Shown here piece after piece: positions 1 through 7,093 of a DNA stretch of 7,490 nt; positions within the stretch are counted from its first letter, which is position 1; every line of letters starts with the position of its first letter. Below the pieces are notes generated by a model, which was not told where the DNA came from, made no database searches, and saw only the letters and a program-made list of their open reading frames with translations. The position numbers and the translations under genes are program-made. Source of the stretch: Tidjanibacter sp. (GTDB lineage: Bacteria; Bacteroidota; Bacteroidia; Bacteroidales; Rikenellaceae); contig JAGBVY010000152.1 of assembly GCA_017630115.1 (NCBI GenBank), positions 1-7,490 on the forward strand. The letters run 5' to 3'.

Positions 1-95
1 ACAACCGCCAAACTACTGACTTACAACTATTTGCAACGCACCAACGTAAACAAACCAACAAAAACAAAAACAAATATGGTTTCGTTTTGATACAT

Positions 96-126
96 TTTCG
101 GCAGTTTTTTATATAATTGTAATTTG
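96..126 (+). promoter_or_regulatory. Weak candidate Bacteroidota promoter for the sugar-kinase block
   Basis: TAATTTG at 120-126 resembles the Bacteroidota -7 box TAnnTTTG with one T missing. TTTC at 96-99 could be the -33 TTTG element with one mismatch, 20 bases upstream. The flanks are AT-rich. The rest of the leader (1-95) is A/C-rich, with a short AAAAAC repeat around 61-72, and I see no gene end or RNA in it. No Shine-Dalgarno is visible before the kinase, as is usual in this phylum. The assignment is weak because neither box is a full match. Confidence 0.3.
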
Positions 127-158
127 TAAAAGTGTTTTTCAATCAACAACCTTCAAAA

Positions 159-1115
159 ATGAAACGATTTGACATAGCAGCCATCGGCGAACTCAACGTC
201 GATGTCATCCTCAACCAAATTGACGGTTTCCCAGAAATGGGCAAAGAGAAATTTGCGGGCGATATGCTCCTGACACTCGGTAGCAGCACAGCCATTTTCG
301 CAGCCAACGCCTCGTCGCTCGGCTCGAAGGTCTGCTTCGTTGGAATGGTAGGCAAAGACTCCTTCGGCTCGCTCGTCAAGAGCTCCTTGGAGGCTAAGGG
401 TGTAGCCACCGACTACCTCATCGAAAACCCCGCCACCGCCACAGGTGCAACCATCGTAATGAGCTACGACGAAGACCGCGCCAACCTCACCTATCAGGGC
501 GCAATGGATATTATGGGCTACGACGACATCTGCCCCGAGGTGTTCGACAATTGTCGCCACATCCACCTCTCATCGCTCTTTATGCAGTCGGCTCTGCTCC
601 GTGACATCGACAAGGTGTTGGAGGCAGCCACCTCGCGTGGCATAACCATCTCGCTCGACACCCAATGGGACCCCGCCGAGACTTGGGCCTTGGACTACAA
701 AAAGGTATTGCCCCATATCACTATCTTTATGCCCAACGAGAAGGAGTTGCAGGCTCTCACCCACACCAATTCGCTCGAAGAGGCTATCGCAGCCGTTGAG
801 CCCTACTTGGGCGAGGCTATGATTGTGAAGATGGGCTCGAAAGGTTCGCTTTTGGTGCGTAAGGATGGTAGTCGCAATATGCTCCCCTCGTTCCTCAACC
901 GCAATGTTGTCGATGCTATTGGCGCAGGCGACAGCTTCAACTCGGGCTTTGTGAGCGCCTTTGTCAAGGGGCTGCCATTGGAGAAATGTCAGGAGATTGG
1001 CAATATGACCGGCGCACTCAACACCACTGCCGCAGGTGGCACAGGCGCCTTCACCTCGCCCGAAGAGATAGACCAGAGGGCACAGAAACTCTTTGGCCAC
1101 TCACTCGGCCTATAA
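159..1115 (+). CDS. PfkB-family carbohydrate kinase (ribokinase-like), cytoplasmic
   Basis: This 318-residue protein transfers the ATP gamma-phosphate to a sugar or sugar acid in the cytoplasm; it has no signal peptide. The sequence shows the ribokinase fold signatures in order: N-terminal GELNVDVIL (10-18), the glycine-rich PfkB signature 1 region (about 41-70, including GMVGKDSFG), NEKEL (193-197), the VKMGSKGS strand-turn (223-230), and signature 2 DAIGAGDSFNSGF (252-264) with the GAGD anion hole and catalytic base Asp258. Length is normal for the family. I chose ATG159 because homology to kinases begins with MKRFDIAAIGE; an in-frame GTG at 132 would add nine residues unlike the family. 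It is the first gene of the block, 47 bases before the amidohydrolase lipoprotein. Substrate is unresolved: ribokinase, fructokinase, 2-keto-3-deoxygluconate kinase and nucleoside kinase subfamilies share these motifs. Confidence 0.93.
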   Translation: MKRFDIAAIGELNVDVILNQIDGFPEMGKEKFAGDMLLTLGSSTAIFAANASSLGSKVCFVGMVGKDSFGSLVKSSLEAKGVATDYLIENPATATGATIVMSYDEDRANLTYQGAMDIMGYDDICPEVFDNCRHIHLSSLFMQSALLRDIDKVLEAATSRGITISLDTQWDPAETWALDYKKVLPHITIFMPNEKELQALTHTNSLEEAIAAVEPYLGEAMIVKMGSKGSLLVRKDGSRNMLPSFLNRNVVDAIGAGDSFNSGFVSAFVKGLPLEKCQEIGNMTGALNTTAAGGTGAFTSPEEIDQRAQKLFGHSLGL

Positions 1116-1116
1116 T

Positions 1117-1126
1117 CCCCCCCCCC
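1117..1126. repeat. C10 homopolymer immediately after the kinase stop codon
   Basis: Ten consecutive C bases begin one base after the TAA of the kinase gene and lie 36 bases before the amidohydrolase start. Tracts of this kind can slip during replication and are error-prone in sequencing. It is non-coding, so length changes would alter only the spacer or the mRNA between the two genes. Confidence 0.9.
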
Positions 1127-1162
1127 ACAAAAAAGACAAACAAACTAATCCGATAAACGACT

Positions 1163-2287
1163 ATGAAAAAACTCATCTACATCCTACTGGCAACTCTTCT
1201 TTTTGTCTCGTGTGGCACAGCCGAGCAAAAGAAGGACGCTCAGACCCTTTCGCGTGAGATTGCGGGCGAGATTTTGCTGAAAGATTTCGACCCCGTTTCA
1301 ATCTTCAACATCCCCACTACCAACATCGAGAAACCCAAATATGGAGTCATCGATATGCACTCCCACGACTACACCGACTGCAACGATGAGCTTATAGCTC
1401 AGTGGGTTAAGACTATGGACGAGTGCGGCATACGCACCACCCACGTTATGCACTGCGAGTGGATTGGTCTTTCGTTTGAGCAGATGGTCGAGGCCTACGG
1501 CAAGTACCCCGGACGCTTTGAGGTATGGTGCTCGCTCGACTACACCGACATCGAGGCCGACGATTGGGAGCAGAGGGCTATGGCCCATCTGGACCACTGC
1601 AAAGCCCTTGGTGCTTTTGGTATCGGTGAGATGGTCGATAAAGGACTTGGTGACGAGTATGCACGCCCCGTGAAAGGCACACACATCCACCTCGACCACC
1701 CCAAGATGCAGAGCGTCTTGGAGTACGCCGGCAAAATTGGTCTGCCTCTGAGCATCCACGTAGGCGAGCCTATCTGGATGTATGAGCCTATCGACAACCA
1801 CAACGACGGCCTTATGAATGGCGCCAACTGGAAGGTGGACACCACTGTGGAGGGTTGCTACGACTACGACGAAGTTATGGAGTGCTTCGCCAACGCCGCC
1901 AAAGCTCACCCCAACACCATCTTCATCGCCTGCCACTACCTGAATATGTCGCACGACTGGCCTCGTCTGAGCGCAATCCTCGACGAGTGTCCCAATGTCT
2001 ATGTTGATATTGCTGCGCGCGTTGCAGAGGCTTCGGTTACCCCTCGTGCCACCCGTCGTTTCTTCGAGAAATATGCCGACCGCATCTTCTACGGCACCGA
2101 CAACGGCACTTCGGCCGAGATGTATCGCACAGTATTCCGCATCCTCGAAACCGACGACGAGCACATCTACAACCCCAGCTTCGGCTACCACTGGTCGTAT
2201 AGCGCCTACGACCTGCCCGATAGCATTCTGCGCAAGGTCTATTACGAAAACGCCGAGAAACTGGCTAAGAAGCTGTCTAACGTCTAA
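1163..2287 (+). CDS. Lipoprotein of the amidohydrolase-2 family (metal-dependent TIM-barrel hydrolase)
   Basis: This 374-residue protein starts with a type II signal peptide: basic MKK, a hydrophobic core, and a lipobox ending LFVSC with the lipidated Cys17, so it should sit on a membrane outside the cytoplasm. The mature part has the amidohydrolase-2 pattern: D-x-H-x-H on strand 1 (DMHSH, His66 and His68), GIGE (Glu156), SIHVGEP (His199), IACHYLN (His258), YGTDNG (Asp313) and the closing YYENAEKL helix (360-367). These are the expected metal and catalytic positions. The family includes decarboxylases and hydrolases, among them sugar-acid lactonases such as L-fuconolactone hydrolase. Given the flanking sugar kinase and glycoside hydrolase, a sugar lactone or related ester is a reasonable but unproven substrate. 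Export is noteworthy because characterised members are mostly cytoplasmic. No Shine-Dalgarno precedes ATG1163. Confidence 0.87.
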   Translation: MKKLIYILLATLLFVSCGTAEQKKDAQTLSREIAGEILLKDFDPVSIFNIPTTNIEKPKYGVIDMHSHDYTDCNDELIAQWVKTMDECGIRTTHVMHCEWIGLSFEQMVEAYGKYPGRFEVWCSLDYTDIEADDWEQRAMAHLDHCKALGAFGIGEMVDKGLGDEYARPVKGTHIHLDHPKMQSVLEYAGKIGLPLSIHVGEPIWMYEPIDNHNDGLMNGANWKVDTTVEGCYDYDEVMECFANAAKAHPNTIFIACHYLNMSHDWPRLSAILDECPNVYVDIAARVAEASVTPRATRRFFEKYADRIFYGTDNGTSAEMYRTVFRILETDDEHIYNPSFGYHWSYSAYDLPDSILRKVYYENAEKLAKKLSNV

Positions 2288-2343
2288 CGACCTAAGGCCA
2301 AAGACGACGACCGTCAACCGACTACCAACTACCGACCTAAGGC
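2288..2343. repeat. 11-bp direct repeat in the gap between amidohydrolase and GH36-like genes
   Basis: CGACCTAAGGC occurs at 2288-2298, directly after the amidohydrolase stop codon, and again at 2333-2343, 45 bases apart. Between them is a run of imperfect seven-base units of the type ACCGACT/ACCAACT (about 2317-2337). No function is recognised. It could be a protein-binding site or a relic of local duplication. Confidence 0.6.
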
Positions 2344-2354
2344 TTTAAGGTATT

Positions 2355-2374
2355 ATAGGGCTTATAGGCCCTAT
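2355..2374. other. Small perfect hairpin upstream of the GH36-like gene
   Basis: ATAGGGC (2355-2361) pairs perfectly with GCCCTAT (2368-2374) across a six-base loop. The following bases are A-rich rather than T-rich, so it is not a good intrinsic terminator on the + strand. It may instead protect or separate the two mRNA segments, or attenuate weakly. It ends 47 bases before the next start codon. Confidence 0.5.
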
Positions 2375-2421
2375 TACAAAAAGTCGCAGAAGAAATAACA
2401 CACAAACAAAAAACAGATAAA

Positions 2422-4479
2422 ATGAAAAGATATATTCTAACAGCTATTGCGGGTGCTTTGTTGCTGGGTGGCTGCTCCACAGCCGAGATTTCCAACGGCG
2501 ACATCACCCTGCAAATCAACAAGCAGATGCAGACCCGAGTATTCTCCAACAACGAGGCTACCGCCGCATTCCACAACGACTTCCAGTCGAGCGATGCGCT
2601 TGTGGCCGAAGAGGTTACTATCGACACCTGGACTCTGAAAGAGAGCCAACGCCACACCACCGAGCGTGGCGAGGCCATCACCCTGAGGGGTCAGTACAAC
2701 AAGGATGGTTTCGGTGTGGAGAAAGTGCAGACAATCATTGCCCCCGAAGGCTTTGAGGGTATGTTGCTTGTGGAGACCCACTACATCAACAACGGCAAGA
2801 AAGATATGCGCCTGAAAAGCGCCGAGCAGCACAAGACCACCATCGACTCCAAGGAGGTTATCTGGTCGTTCCAACCCACCTCAACCTCAGCACGCGCCAA
2901 CTGGATTTTGCCCGTTGAGGGTAGCTTCTACCAGAAGAACTACCTCGGTATGAACAACTGCGACTATGGCGGTGGTATTCCATTTGTGACAATGTGGCGC
3001 AGGGATGGTGGCGTGAGCGTTGGTTTGGTTGAGCCTGTGCTGAAAACCATCAATATGCCCATTGAGCGCGTTGCAGGCAACGATTTTGCCACAATGAAAC
3101 TCGAAAGAGAGTGGGAGGAGCGTATGACCTTCGCTGTGGGCGACACACTCACTATGGAGCGCTCTTTTGTGGCCGTAACTACGGGCGACTACTTCGAGCC
3201 TCTTAAACTCTTCTCGCAGTATATGTATGCCCACGAGGGTATAACCCCCTCCGAGAGCGAGCCCGAGGCATTTGAGCCTGTATGGTGCGCTTGGGGCTAC
3301 GAGCGTACATTCACCGTCGAGGAGGTGCTTGGCACACTCGACAAAGTGAAAGAGGTGGGCTTCAAGTGGGTTGATATCGACGACGGCTACCAGATTGCCG
3401 AGGGCGACTGGCAGGTGAACAAACGCATCGGTGGCGAGAGCCAGATGCGCCGTATGACCCGCGAGATTCACAAACGTGGCCTGAAAGCCAAACTGTGGTG
3501 GGCCCCCATCGCTGCCGACCCCGGCACGAAAGTTCTGCGCGACCACCCCGAGATGAAACTCCTCACAGACGAGTGGGTGCCCGAGTACATTTCGTGGTGG
3601 GATAGCTTCTACCTCTCGCCTGTCAATCCCCACACCCAGAAGTACACCACCGACTTGGTGAGGACCTTCATTGAGGATTGGGGCTTCGATGGTCTAAAAC
3701 TCGACGGTCAGCATATGAACCTCTGCGAACCCGACCACAACGAGCATAGCGGTCTGAACTATCCCGCCGAGGCTCAGGAGCGTATGCCCGAGATTTTCAA
3801 GGCTATCTACGACACCGCGCGTAGCATCAAAGATTACGCTGTGGTACAGTTCTGCCCCTGCGGTTGCGCCATCAACTTCTTCCACACCCCCTATATGAAT
3901 CAGGCCGTTGCCTCCGACCCCACCAGCAGCGCACAGATTCGTATGAAACGCAAGGCCTATGCTGTCATCAACCCCAAGATGGCCTACTATGCCGACCACG
4001 TTGAGCTCTCCGACGGCGCAATGGACTTTGCTACCCAGCTCGGTATTGGCGGTGTTCTCGGCTCGAAATTCACTTGGCCCAAGAACAACCCCAATGTGAA
4101 GGTCAATTACCTCGACAACGACGTTCTGGTGGACTACCTGCTGACCCCCGAGAAGGAGGTTATCTACAAGAAGTGGGTGGGCCTCTACAACGACTATATG
4201 CTCTCTACGGGCGACTACCTAAACCTCTACGACCTCGGCTTCGACAAGCCCGAGGGCCACGTCATTGCTAAGAATGGCAATATGTACTACGCCTTCTATG
4301 CCGATGAGTGGAATGGCGAGGCTGTGGAGCTTCGTGGCTTGGATAGCTCGAAGAGCTACACCGTAACGGAGTACACCACCGACGAGAAGAAGAGCCAGAC
4401 CATCGATGGTAGCGACCCCTACATCTACCCCACCTTCAAGACCAACTACCTGATTGAGGTTAGCCCAATAGCTGAGTAG
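2422..4479 (+). CDS. Lipoprotein glycoside hydrolase of the GH36/melibiase type (probable alpha-galactosidase-like)
   Basis: This 685-residue lipoprotein (lipobox LLGGC, Cys18) probably hydrolyses alpha-galactosides or a related alpha-linked sugar outside the cytoplasm. The layout fits full-length GH36: N-terminal beta-sandwich (about 20-280), TIM barrel (about 285-545), C-terminal beta domain (about 600-685). Barrel landmarks are VWCAWGYE (287-294), VDIDDGYQ (317-324), KLWWAP followed by DHPEMKL (357-380), and FDGLKLDGQ (422-430), whose Asp428 matches the nucleophile of the GH36 K-x-D strand. FCPCGC (477-482) fits the Cys/Gly-rich loop, and ASDPTSS (497-503) offers Asp499 as acid/base. GLKLDGQ is nearer to the VKVD form of raffinose-synthase-like members than to the KWD of classic alpha-galactosidases, so specificity is uncertain. 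ATG2422 gives the signal peptide directly. The gene ends with tandem in-frame stops, TAG TAA, then a strong terminator. Confidence 0.83.
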   Translation: MKRYILTAIAGALLLGGCSTAEISNGDITLQINKQMQTRVFSNNEATAAFHNDFQSSDALVAEEVTIDTWTLKESQRHTTERGEAITLRGQYNKDGFGVEKVQTIIAPEGFEGMLLVETHYINNGKKDMRLKSAEQHKTTIDSKEVIWSFQPTSTSARANWILPVEGSFYQKNYLGMNNCDYGGGIPFVTMWRRDGGVSVGLVEPVLKTINMPIERVAGNDFATMKLEREWEERMTFAVGDTLTMERSFVAVTTGDYFEPLKLFSQYMYAHEGITPSESEPEAFEPVWCAWGYERTFTVEEVLGTLDKVKEVGFKWVDIDDGYQIAEGDWQVNKRIGGESQMRRMTREIHKRGLKAKLWWAPIAADPGTKVLRDHPEMKLLTDEWVPEYISWWDSFYLSPVNPHTQKYTTDLVRTFIEDWGFDGLKLDGQHMNLCEPDHNEHSGLNYPAEAQERMPEIFKAIYDTARSIKDYAVVQFCPCGCAINFFHTPYMNQAVASDPTSSAQIRMKRKAYAVINPKMAYYADHVELSDGAMDFATQLGIGGVLGSKFTWPKNNPNVKVNYLDNDVLVDYLLTPEKEVIYKKWVGLYNDYMLSTGDYLNLYDLGFDKPEGHVIAKNGNMYYAFYADEWNGEAVELRGLDSSKSYTVTEYTTDEKKSQTIDGSDPYIYPTFKTNYLIEVSPIAE

Positions 4480-4501
4480 TAAAAAAGAGGGAAATATAGC
4501 A

Positions 4502-4540
4502 AAAAACAGATGCACTCCGCAGTGGGGTGCATCTGTTTTT
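4502..4540 (+). terminator. Strong intrinsic terminator after the GH36-like gene, potentially bidirectional
   Basis: An 18-bp stem (4502-4519 with 4523-4540, two G-U wobbles, three-base loop CAG) includes 14 perfect outer pairs. Its 5' arm starts with A5 and its 3' arm ends with T5, so the T tract serves + strand transcripts and the A tract could serve as a T tract on the - strand. It starts 22 bases after the stop codon and closes the three-gene block. Confidence 0.9.
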
Positions 4541-4632
4541 ATACGGCAACACCCCAAGTATCGGCCCGGGCGGCCTGAGGCACCGCAAAAGATTAAATCG
4601 TTCGAAATACTCCACCTTTGGCAAAAAATCAT

Positions 4633-4640
4633 TATCTTTG
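4633..4640 (+). promoter_or_regulatory. Bacteroidota -7 box for the BACON/LRR lipoprotein gene
   Basis: TATCTTTG is a full match to TAnnTTTG and lies 24 bases before the ATG at 4665, leaving a short leader. The nearest TTTG (4617-4620) is only 12 bases upstream, shorter than the usual gap of about 17-23, so the -33 element is weak or displaced. The ten bases ATTATCTTTG here (4631-4640) recur exactly at the rpmI promoter. Upstream, 4541-4610 holds a GC-rich palindrome (GCCCGGGC, 4564-4571) of unknown role. Confidence 0.7.
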
Positions 4641-4664
4641 TGGAAACCAATAACCCAAGTGCCT

Positions 4665-6923
4665 ATGAAACGTATTTTCACTCTTTTAGGAATTGTATTT
4701 CCCATTCTCTTTGCGATGGGATGTCAGGACACGCCCGAGGATATTACACCCGAAGAACAGACTCTTGAACTTAGCGCAGTAGAGTTGGCGTTCGTTGCCG
4801 AAGGCGGCTCCCAGAAGTTGAACATAACCGCCACCAGCGCTTGGAGTGCCTCGATAGAGGGTGCGTGGTGCACTCTCTCGGCTACCGAGGGCGAGGGCGA
4901 CGCCTCTCTTACGGTGACTGCCGAACCCAATATGGGCGAAGCGCGCACGGCTACCATTACCTTCACAATGGGCGATAAGAACAAGAGTGTAACTATCACA
5001 CAGCTCGCTGCCGAAGGTGGCCTCCTCGATTTGCTACAAAACATTTATGAGGTGCCTGCCGAGGGAGCAGCTCTTCAAGTTGCCCTCACACCTGAGGATG
5101 CGGAGAAAATCGAATATGAGTACGATCCCAACCACGAGTGGATATGGATCTCGGTTGGTGGGAGTGAGGACGGCTCGTTCTGTGGCATACATATCGAGAT
5201 TTTGGCCAATGTGGATGCCGTAGCAAGGGAGTGTGTAGTGAAATTTACCTTTGACTCCGAGAGCAAGGATATAACTCTGCGTCAGGCTGCGGCCGAGGCC
5301 TATGTAGAGGCCGAGCCTGAGGTTGTGGAGGTTGACTTCAAAGCGCAGGATATAATCCTCCACGTTGGTGGCAATGTGGAGTACACAACCACTTATAGCG
5401 AGGGTTGCGACTGGATTAGTTTCTCGAAGGAGAACTACGAAGGAACCCACTTCTCTGTGGCCGAGAACCCATCGAGTGAGGCTCGCCAAGGTGAGATTAT
5501 CTTTGCCAACTCGGAATATAGTGTGAGCGCCAAGGTGATAGTCAAACAGGAGGGTAGGCCCGAAAGACCCGCCTCGCCACCCAGCAACCAGATTTGGTAC
5601 TCAACTTGGGGCTATGGCGAAACCCCCTATATCGACGACAGCTCCTTCGACCAGAAGATTGTGTCGAACATCTACTATTGGGACGAAAAGCTCGGAATCA
5701 TCACCTTCGAGGGCGACGTAACAGAGATTAAGGATGAGGGTTGGGATTACGACGACCGTTGTACCAAGATTATTCTGCCCGAAAGCGTCACCAAGGTTGG
5801 CAACAAGGGTTTCTATAAGTGTACAAGGTTGGAGAAGTTTGTTGCTCCCGGACTGACCACAATAGGCGAAGAGTCCTTTGCAGAGTGCGAAAATCTCACC
5901 GACTTCGACTGGGGCAAGCTCACCGACATCCCATACAAGGCATTCTACAAGGCCGGTTTTGTTGATTTGGTTATTCCCAGCCAGTTTAAGGACATCACGG
6001 GCAACTACGCTTTCCGTGAGTGCGAAAAGCTCAAAACCGTAACCTTCGAGGAGGGTGTGGAGAGGCTCAGCGCCGAATCTCTGTTCTACTTTGCAACTAC
6101 CGAGCAAGTGACCTTCCCTTCGTCGTTGAAGAGCATCGGCGAAATGTGTTTCTACGCCAACGAACCTCTAAAATCCATTGAGTGGGGAGGCTTAGAGGAG
6201 GTTGGAAGCCACGCGTTTAGTGGGTGTATGGGACTTACCGAGCTGGTTGTTCCTGGCACGGTGAAAAAACTTGGCAGCGCAGCCTTCCACCAGTGCGAGT
6301 CGTTGCAAAAACTCGTTCTCGGAGCCGAATATGTAGGTTGGTGCGCCTTCTCTTACTGCTATGCACTGACCGACATAGAGGTGACTTCCACGACCAAAAC
6401 CTTTGAAGGTTGCACCTTCTCTCGTTGTACTTCGTTGGAGTCGTTCACCTATCCCGACCATATCACCCATACAGGCCCATACAACTTCCAAGATTGTTGG
6501 AAACTCACCTCGGTGGATTTGGGCAATGTAGAGGTTGTCGAGGAGATGCTCTTCCAGTACTGCTACGCTTTGCAGTCGGTAGTCCTACCCGAGAGCGTAA
6601 AGACGGTAGAGGATGATATGTTTTTTGGCTGCAACGAGATGGTAAGCGTTACACTTAACGAGGGTTTGGAGGATTTTTGTGCCTCATTTTCATCGACCAA
6701 GGTTTCTATGGTCGAGATTCCCTCAACAGTGAAGGTCCTCTCTGGTAGTTTCAACTCCAACGCCGAGGGGTATATGACCATCAAATTCAAGGGCGATGCT
6801 CCGTATGTAGATAAAGATAATTTGTTCTGCCAAGGGGCGACAATCCATTGTCCTATGATCTATATCGAGAACTACAAGGCAATTGCAAGCGCATTTGGCG
6901 TGTACACACTGATTCCATATTAG
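4665..6923 (+). CDS. Surface-type lipoprotein: three BACON-like domains plus BspA-type leucine-rich repeats
   Basis: This 752-residue protein probably binds glycans, mucin or another surface ligand; no catalytic motif is visible. It has a type II signal peptide with lipobox FAMGC (Cys20) followed by an acidic stretch. Three BACON-like beta-sandwich domains follow, at about 33-115 (typical, with TSAWSASIEGAW), 118-208 and 213-296 (CDWISFSKEN). A Pro-rich linker (298-307) and an IWY-type lead-in (310-352) come next, then about 13 LRR_5/BspA repeats of 21-23 residues (about 352-705). These carry the pattern AF-x-x-C-x-x-L, placing a Cys in roughly ten consecutive turns. The cap ends YKAIASAFGVYTLIPY, typical of such proteins. 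I chose ATG4665 because it gives the signal peptide and follows the -7 box; an upstream in-frame ATG at 4527 lies inside the terminator. Ligand and exact surface exposure are inferred. Confidence 0.88.
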   Translation: MKRIFTLLGIVFPILFAMGCQDTPEDITPEEQTLELSAVELAFVAEGGSQKLNITATSAWSASIEGAWCTLSATEGEGDASLTVTAEPNMGEARTATITFTMGDKNKSVTITQLAAEGGLLDLLQNIYEVPAEGAALQVALTPEDAEKIEYEYDPNHEWIWISVGGSEDGSFCGIHIEILANVDAVARECVVKFTFDSESKDITLRQAAAEAYVEAEPEVVEVDFKAQDIILHVGGNVEYTTTYSEGCDWISFSKENYEGTHFSVAENPSSEARQGEIIFANSEYSVSAKVIVKQEGRPERPASPPSNQIWYSTWGYGETPYIDDSSFDQKIVSNIYYWDEKLGIITFEGDVTEIKDEGWDYDDRCTKIILPESVTKVGNKGFYKCTRLEKFVAPGLTTIGEESFAECENLTDFDWGKLTDIPYKAFYKAGFVDLVIPSQFKDITGNYAFRECEKLKTVTFEEGVERLSAESLFYFATTEQVTFPSSLKSIGEMCFYANEPLKSIEWGGLEEVGSHAFSGCMGLTELVVPGTVKKLGSAAFHQCESLQKLVLGAEYVGWCAFSYCYALTDIEVTSTTKTFEGCTFSRCTSLESFTYPDHITHTGPYNFQDCWKLTSVDLGNVEVVEEMLFQYCYALQSVVLPESVKTVEDDMFFGCNEMVSVTLNEGLEDFCASFSSTKVSMVEIPSTVKVLSGSFNSNAEGYMTIKFKGDAPYVDKDNLFCQGATIHCPMIYIENYKAIASAFGVYTLIPY

Positions 6924-6944
6924 GGGAATTTGGAAGCCTACTTA

Positions 6945-6985
6945 AATCAGAAGAGCGCCCTGCAATGTGGGGCGCTCTTCTGATT
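6945..6985 (+). terminator. Perfect 16-bp hairpin after the BACON/LRR gene, without a T tract
   Basis: Positions 6945-6960 pair without mismatch to 6970-6985 across a nine-base loop; the inner half is GC-rich (GAGCGCCC/GGGCGCTC). It starts 21 bases after the stop codon. The bases that follow (ATCGTCCC) are not T-rich, so it may be a non-canonical terminator, an mRNA 3'-end stabiliser, or both. It separates the lipoprotein gene from rpmI. Confidence 0.7.
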
Positions 6986-7023
6986 ATCGTCCCTATCAAC
7001 AGCTTAAAAATCAAAATTTTTCG

Positions 7024-7044
7024 ATTTTCAATTTTCAATTTTCT
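7024..7044. repeat. Three tandem heptamers upstream of the rpmI promoter
   Basis: ATTTTCA, ATTTTCA and ATTTTCT follow each other without gaps, then run into T8 just before the -7 box. The stretch is AT-rich and may act as an UP-like or bendable segment. The middle copy supplies the candidate -33 element. Confidence 0.7.
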
Positions 7045-7062
7045 TTTTTTTGATTATCTTTG
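7033..7062 (+). promoter_or_regulatory. rpmI: Candidate Bacteroidota promoter for rpmI-rplT
   Basis: TATCTTTG at 7055-7062 matches TAnnTTTG fully. TTTC at 7033-7036 is one mismatch from the -33 TTTG element, with an 18-base spacer. Transcription would begin about 25 bases before the rpmI ATG. This supports rpmI-rplT being transcribed independently of the lipoprotein gene. Confidence 0.65.
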
Positions 7063-7067
7063 CGGGC

Positions 7068-7079
7068 TGTTTAACCAAA
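7068..7079 (+). repeat. TGTTTAACCAAA block, copy 1, in the rpmI leader
   Basis: This 12-base block is repeated exactly at 7307-7318 in the rpmI-rplT gap. It lies around the expected transcription start and is followed directly by AAAATTTTAT (7080-7089), a block also repeated before rplT (7379-7388). Confidence 0.75.
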
Positions 7080-7093
7080 AAAATTTTATCGAA

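Noticed and set aside
1..131. Possible integration site, tRNA or end of an upstream gene
   Set aside because: No tRNA-like fold, repeat pair or coding signal could be supported; the stretch is simply A/C-rich leader sequence.
132..158. GTG start for the kinase
   Set aside because: The nine added residues are unlike the family N-terminus, while ATG159 gives the standard PfkB start.
1298..2317. A 339-codon open frame on the - strand opposite the amidohydrolase gene
   Set aside because: It mirrors the codon bias of the real gene, has Val/Asp-rich low-complexity translation, no recognisable domain and no promoter; the + strand gene has full family motifs.
2887..3633. A 248-codon open frame on the - strand opposite the GH36-like gene
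   Set aside because: It overlaps the conserved catalytic barrel coding on the + strand, and its translation resembles no family.
4527..4664. In-frame upstream extension of the BACON/LRR protein
   Set aside because: The upstream ATG lies within the terminator stem and before the -7 box, and it would bury the signal peptide 46 residues inside the protein.
6848..7093. In-frame upstream extension of L35
   Set aside because: It overlaps the end of the previous gene, the 16-bp hairpin and the promoter, and L35 proteins start at MPKMKT.
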